A program made the translations under genes and the position numbers. The notes below the pieces were generated by a model. It made no database searches. It was given only the letters and a program-made list of their open reading frames with translations, and was not told where the DNA came from. From NCBI RefSeq assembly GCF_023278565.1, contig NC_064675.1:6076001-6140000 (forward strand): a stretch of DNA of 64,000 bases, given 5' to 3'. The DNA comes from Colletotrichum lupini. Its lineage: Eukaryota > Ascomycota > Sordariomycetes > Glomerellales > Glomerellaceae. Each line of letters opens with the position of its first letter. Positions within the stretch are counted from its first letter, which is position 1. This document shows, in pieces, positions 59,201-64,000 of this stretch.

Positions 59201-61794
59201 TCAATCCCTGTGTCCCTCCATGGTCGTCCACTGTCACCCAAAATCTCCGCGGCTTCATCCAGCGTCGCTACGCAGCAGATCAGCATTGTCAACACGTCAG
59301 AATCACGGACCACTGCCCGTGTGTTTTCAAGCTCAGAAAGCCAATCTTAATCTCCAAAATCCTCTCTGCAGACCGCCCCGGCACTTCATAATGCCGCTCG
59401 AACCGGCTTAGCCTCGACGTCCCTTCTCTTCCTTTGGACCAGCCACCACCGACTGACAACCTGTATGCCACGATGTCTTGGCAGTGGTGTCTGGACGCCG
59501 CCTCATCCAAAAGTCGTGGCGCTACTGGCTCTCTCTATTGAATGAGTGCTCGTGCTTCAATCACATTATGGGACTTGCGCGACGCTCAACAGCGACATTG
59601 TGCGACGGCTTCTTCGACGCAATGAGCAAATACCCCGGTATGGCTACACAGAATGGTTTGGCTCGAGTCTCGACAGTCCAACCTTTTGCAAATTGCATAA
59701 TCGACACATCCTTGTTGCTTATCATCAGCGGTATCTCAGCAGGCCCCACGAGGCACGCAGGCCAAGGGCTCTAACGAGCTGGCCTTCGCGCGTTTCACCA
59801 CGGTGGATGCACAAGATCGTCTGATGCTCCCTCAACCCGCACTCCCATGCTGCATCAACCCTTATGACGTCGCATATGCCCTGCTCTATCCGTACGAGTA
59901 CCTACAGATTATACGGCGTAGTGGGCACTGACCGATTGTCGGCCGAAAGTGCTTGATTATGGGCATGATTTCGACCTCCGCGGCTACTTTCCGTGAGAGG
60001 GTCACTGGAAACAAAAAAACCAGGTTTGTTTGACAGAATAGGATTCAAGGAGCAATGATAACCTTAACCAGCCGCGACTCAGTGCGGCCACCCTATGAAC
60101 ATACACGGCCAAGGTCGAGCACACCGGGGCCACACCATTGCAAACTTGGGTTCGGCTCTAGCTACTCTCTTCCTACCTCCGGCACCCCAGCGGCCTCATC
60201 GGGTCGACTGCAATTTGGCCACACTGCCACACGCCACCGGGCTATACCTTGTTTTCCCGCATCTTGATCGATCACTAGGCCAGCAGAATGACCACTTTCC
60301 AATAGGAAGCGCAATTTCCAGGCGAGCGCCATCGCCGCCATGTGCTGGACGGGCAGTAGTGTGCAAGAAGAGGCGTCCCTCGACATGTTTGGCGCATGAA
60401 GAGCATTGTCCGCTTACCAGACTGTCGGTGGAAAGCGTCACACTCACAGATTGAATGTGTCGTGGAACTCCGTCACGTACGAACGCAAACAGTAGAAACC
60501 TGTTCCTGCTGATCATCTGGTTGTTTTCTCAAAACTTCCGATCATCCATGGATCTGTCGAGTCGGATGAACCATGCCGCTCCGCTTCACCAGACGCTCGG
60601 CGCCACATCAACTCGTAGATCATGCAGCCAATCTTCTCGGATCTTCATACCGGTTGCCTATCACTATCCTCTTCTTCATCGAAACCGGTGCGACAACTTA
60701 AAATCGAGATGGTTTCAATATGCTATTTCGAGTCGTGGAAGGCCTATCTCTCTTCTAGGCAAGTGGAAATCAGGCCCAGTTCTCTATAATTTCGTCCAAT
60801 ACGCTACTTCGAACTTCCTCGTGGGTGAAGGTAAAAAGAGAGGAGCAATTCGGCCATACGAAGAGCTAATCTCGGGCAATTTTTCGAACCCACCTCTGAC
60901 CCTGCAAAATTCCGAAAGGAGTAATGCTCTCAGCACCGTAATTGTCAGGAAAGCTGTTCGGGAGCCGAGTGTGTGCCACTGCTACCGATCTCAGAGTTTC
61001 AATCTACATACACTCTAAGTAGTGTATGCTGACTTCAGGGGCGCTTACGGAGTCAAGATTCACGAGCTGTTTACTCTGTTCTGCTCAGGTTTACACGACT
61101 GAAGGAGGTGCGAAGAGACCGACCGGCGAACATTCTCGTACGCGGTGTCTTATACACTTCCATTCTTCCTCTGTCCACGTCACTCTGTACTATCAAACGG
61201 CCTGTCGTATCTATTGCATTTCTCAACCCTCCATGTGCATCTCTTTGAGCACATGCACCAGGTTATAAAGCGAGACCGAAAAAGAGTGAGAGCCTTCTGG
61301 CTTACAGACAGTTCTACGCCAGTCGAAGCCCTGGGGTCCCGCGTACTCAGTTGGACATGATACTCTAGAAGTCCGGTCACTAACCAAATTCTGCACTGTC
61401 AAGCCATGATTCACTTGGGAAGACTCAGGTGAACCATACGCAAGGGGTCCACGTCTTTTTCTCCGTCATACGGCTCTCGATAGCATCTAGAATCGCGTCT
61501 CAGGGTCCAATTTGTGTTTCAAGACGTTTTCCAGAGTGGCAGACTTCTTGTTGGCGATTTGCCATAGCGGAATTTTCTTCTCAGAGCCCCTTGGCTCTTG
61601 CCTATCCGCGGGTCTGAGGAGACATTGTCTAATAGGTACTTTACACACACCGCCGTGTCTTCACAGCAGATCACAAAGCTCAATCATACCATGTCTCGGT
61701 AGAAACCAAGACAGTACCCGGTAGCACGAACTCTGATATCCCTCTCGTATACGAACAGGCAACGACGGGACACTCATGACGACCGAGACTCCAA
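56281..61794. other. Gene-poor spacer, about 5.5 kb
   Basis: Starts with the promoter of the GPI-protein gene. No recognisable gene on either strand. Short GA tracts occur near 57023-57036 and 57977-57990. TACGTAC-type strings cluster at 58493-58715. Scattered frames of 60-190 codons show no conserved pattern. Confidence 0.5.
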
Positions 61795-63156
61795 TCATAA
61801 TCTTGCCGGGGCAGCATTCCCGCCATACGGGAACACGGGAGCCGACTCCAGCCTGGCGAACCCGTACAGCTGCCCTTTGCTTTCAGCCACTCGAGCTTTC
61901 CAAGCCGTGAGGTCCTTCACCAAGCCTTCTGTCGCCTTCTGATCTGACGGGTCCATGGGCTCCTCGTTGTGGCCCATCTGCAGCATCTGCGATCCCGCCA
62001 TGGCGACTCCAAGACCAAAGTCCTGCTCGTCGAGCAGAGGCTTGACACAACTCTTGACGCCGTTCTCGAATATGTCCTTGGGCAGCCTCGGCTCCGCACA
62101 AGCAGGCCGCCCGATGCCCACGCCATCGAGTCCAGCCTGCAAGATATCAACCATGGCGCCGACTGAGCGGACGCCACCCGTGACGTAGGTCCTGGTCTTG
62201 CTCACGTGAGGCACGATCTTCTCCGCGAAGTCGAGGAAGAAGGCCTCACGGGCCCTTGTGCTCTCTCTCTTGTGGTGCCACCCAGAGCTCTCGTACGTCC
62301 CGCCGCTCAGCTCGACAAAGTCAAACTTGTGCTCCTCCAAGAGCTGGCACAGCTCTGCAGCTTCATCGGTCGTGAATCCGGACTCCTGGAACTCGACGCT
62401 GTTGATCTTGATGCCCATGACGAACCCGGGGCCCGTCCGCGCGCGGATGCTGTCGGCGACGTCGGTGATGAATCGAGCCCGGTTCCTCAGCGAACCGCCG
62501 TACTCGTCCGTCCGCTTGTTCGTCGTCTGCGAGAGGAACTGCGCCATCAGATAGCCGTGTGCGCCGTGGAGCTGGAGGCCGTCGAATCCGGCCTTTTCGA
62601 GGTACTCGGCGCAGTGCACGAAGCCTTCCGTGAGCTTCTTGATCTCCTCCAACGTCGCCGCATGCGGCTTGGCGAACGTCATGCCCCCAAAGTCCGTCAC
62701 CAGCTGGACATCCGAGGCGGAGACAGGGTCCGACTGGATGGCGCTGACGACCTGACGTCCCGGGTGGCCGACTTGTGCGAGGAGGAGAGAGCCTCCGGCC
62801 TTACCCGCCGCAGCTATGCGGCGCCAAGTCTCGAAGCGCTCGTCACCCTCGACGGGCTGGTGCTCAAGGGAGATGGCTGGATTTCCGGGTGCCTCGAGGT
62901 GGGCCGGGTCGATCATTACGTTGCCCGTGAGGAGGACGCCCCAGCGGCCGGTACCCCAGTTGCGGTAGAGGTTCAGGAACTCTTCGGTGGGAGCGCCGCG
63001 CTTGGAGGGGTTGGCGACATCCCATGTGCACACACGCTCTGACATGGCGCCCTTCATGAGGCGGTTCGGGGCGACGGCCGTCGAGAAGGGGAAGCTCAGC
63101 GGCTGGGCCAGAGGTGTCGGGTCGACATCCTGTCGGCCGGGATAACGGGGAGTCAT
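61795..63156 (-). CDS. Old Yellow Enzyme-type NAD(P)H:flavin oxidoreductase
   Basis: An FMN-dependent TIM-barrel oxidoreductase, expected to reduce activated C=C bonds (enoates, enals) with NAD(P)H; the natural substrate is unknown. Single exon, 453 aa from ATG 63156 (MTPRYPGRQDVDPTP; context TTAAGATGA). The frame continues to an upstream ATG at 63276, but those 40 residues are not family-like. Motifs in order: PFSTAVAPNRLMKGAMSE near the N-terminus, GHPGRQ, the active-site segment LQLHGAHGYLMAQFLS, NKRTDEYGGSLRNRARF, a YVTGGVRS phosphate-binding strand, and GIGRPACAEP. These are typical of the NADH oxidase/YqjM-like OYE branch in filamentous fungi. No Fe-S or NAD domain is fused, unlike dienoyl-CoA reductases. 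It stands alone, with no synthase or tailoring genes next to it. Confidence 0.95.
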   Translation of the reverse strand: MTPRYPGRQDVDPTPLAQPLSFPFSTAVAPNRLMKGAMSERVCTWDVANPSKRGAPTEEFLNLYRNWGTGRWGVLLTGNVMIDPAHLEAPGNPAISLEHQPVEGDERFETWRRIAAAGKAGGSLLLAQVGHPGRQVVSAIQSDPVSASDVQLVTDFGGMTFAKPHAATLEEIKKLTEGFVHCAEYLEKAGFDGLQLHGAHGYLMAQFLSQTTNKRTDEYGGSLRNRARFITDVADSIRARTGPGFVMGIKINSVEFQESGFTTDEAAELCQLLEEHKFDFVELSGGTYESSGWHHKRESTRAREAFFLDFAEKIVPHVSKTRTYVTGGVRSVGAMVDILQAGLDGVGIGRPACAEPRLPKDIFENGVKSCVKPLLDEQDFGLGVAMAGSQMLQMGHNEEPMDPSDQKATEGLVKDLTAWKARVAESKGQLYGFARLESAPVFPYGGNAAPARL

Positions 63157-64000
63157 CTTAAGGTTATGATTGCTGACGACTTTCTCTCGGTAGGAATCTG
63201 ATCTGCCGCAGACTTGTATTCCACGGGTGAAGATGCTATTCGTGACGGGTTCAGGCTCGACGATTCGACGATTCACTCGATTGGATGATTGCAGAGAAAT
63301 GCAGAAGCCAGCACTTTACTTGCGAGCCAGGCCCTACATATGGAACGACCGACCACTCGGGGAGGGGGGCCCTTCGACAGCAAACGTGTGGATCTATATC
63401 TGTGGTCCGTCCCATTCGAATTCCGTTGCGGAAAGGGTTGCGCACATCGTGTGGATTTGGCTAGGCACTCCCGCTGGGAATTCCGTTTCCTTGGGCCTAG
63501 AATCAGGTTCCGGCCAAAGGCCTCCCGCGCCTCCAGGCCGCGCAGCTCGTCCGAGACGGAGGAGCAAAAACCTTGGGAAATCGAATCCACTGCGGCAAAA
63601 CGCATTGCTGAAGATATGCAGGCATTTGCCTCGGCATTAGAACTTGGAAGGAGGGCAATGGATTTTGCTGCCGTCTTTTTCTTTTCTCCCCCCTGCACCC
63701 CAGTTTAGGTGCCGGGCCTTGTGGGGGGACACACCGATACAGCGAAAGCAATCGAAGGCGGTGCGGGCCGGTCAGGGGTGTGTGTAAGTTACCGACTCTT
63801 TGGTGGCGTTTGAACATGTCACCGCTCTTTGGGGTACGGATAGATTTGTCGAGCCGGCCTACAGACCCCGTCTCGTGAGGTGGGATTGAGTTGTATTGTC
63901 TGGTTCTTCAGCCGAAGTTTCGACGAAGCTATAACTACTCTTTTACTCAGCCGGTGGACGCTATGTTGACGGGGTGGCTCATGATTTTTGCAAAGCGGGT
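63157..64000. other. Upstream region of the oxidoreductase gene, no gene seen
   Basis: Promoter side of the OYE-type gene to the window end. Overlapping open frames on both strands at 63251-63817 have no recognised content. Confidence 0.5.

Noticed and set aside
62206..63042. 278-codon open frame on the + strand opposite the flavin oxidoreductase
   Set aside because: Antisense shadow of a conserved enzyme in GC-rich sequence; no domain content.

Overview
The window looks like nuclear DNA of a filamentous ascomycete (Pezizomycotina, most likely Sordariomycetes). The genes have short spliceosomal introns (48-111 nt, one of 324 nt) with GT...AG ends and CTRAC-type branch sites. The protein families are fungal ones (RTA1, fungal Med15, Whi5/Nrm1 GTB motif, Sec12, GPI-anchored wall protein). 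One AT-rich island is depleted of CpA/TpG, as repeat-induced point mutation (RIP) leaves it. The species cannot be named from this.

Layout: 66-2077 (+) 3' part of a bZIP transcription factor gene; 2862-3417 a 556-bp hAT-type miniature element with 105-bp terminal inverted repeats and a perfect 8-bp target duplication; 10201-10533 (+) a doubtful coding remnant broken by one stop; 10755-12604 (-) SEC12, GEF of Sar1; 13502-14245 (-) a Cys- and Gln-rich protein with an unresolved 5' end; 16512-18236 (-) aspartyl aminopeptidase with a possible mitochondrial presequence; 18796-19674 a RIP-decayed AT-rich insertion between 19-20 bp direct repeats; 35198-39971 (+) Mediator subunit Med15; 42523-43940 (+) Whi5/Nrm1-like G1/S repressor; 48551-49880 (-) RTA1-family membrane protein; 55563-56280 (-) GPI-anchored wall protein; 61795-63156 (-) Old Yellow Enzyme-type flavin oxidoreductase.

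The genes do not form an operon or an evident cluster. They are mostly housekeeping functions (secretion, transcription, cell-cycle control, peptide turnover), separated by long gene-poor spacers (about 6.8, 15.5, 5.7 and 5.5 kb). The spacers hold microsatellites, homopolymer tracts, a recurrent GTACTCCGTAC-type motif and weak repeat relics. I saw no biosynthetic cluster, tRNA, rRNA or CRISPR. The best-supported unusual items are the hAT-type miniature element, the RIP island with its long flanking repeats, and the two in-frame starts of the aminopeptidase gene. All gene models were spliced by eye; intron positions rest on splice signals plus a protein frame that stays continuous across the joint.
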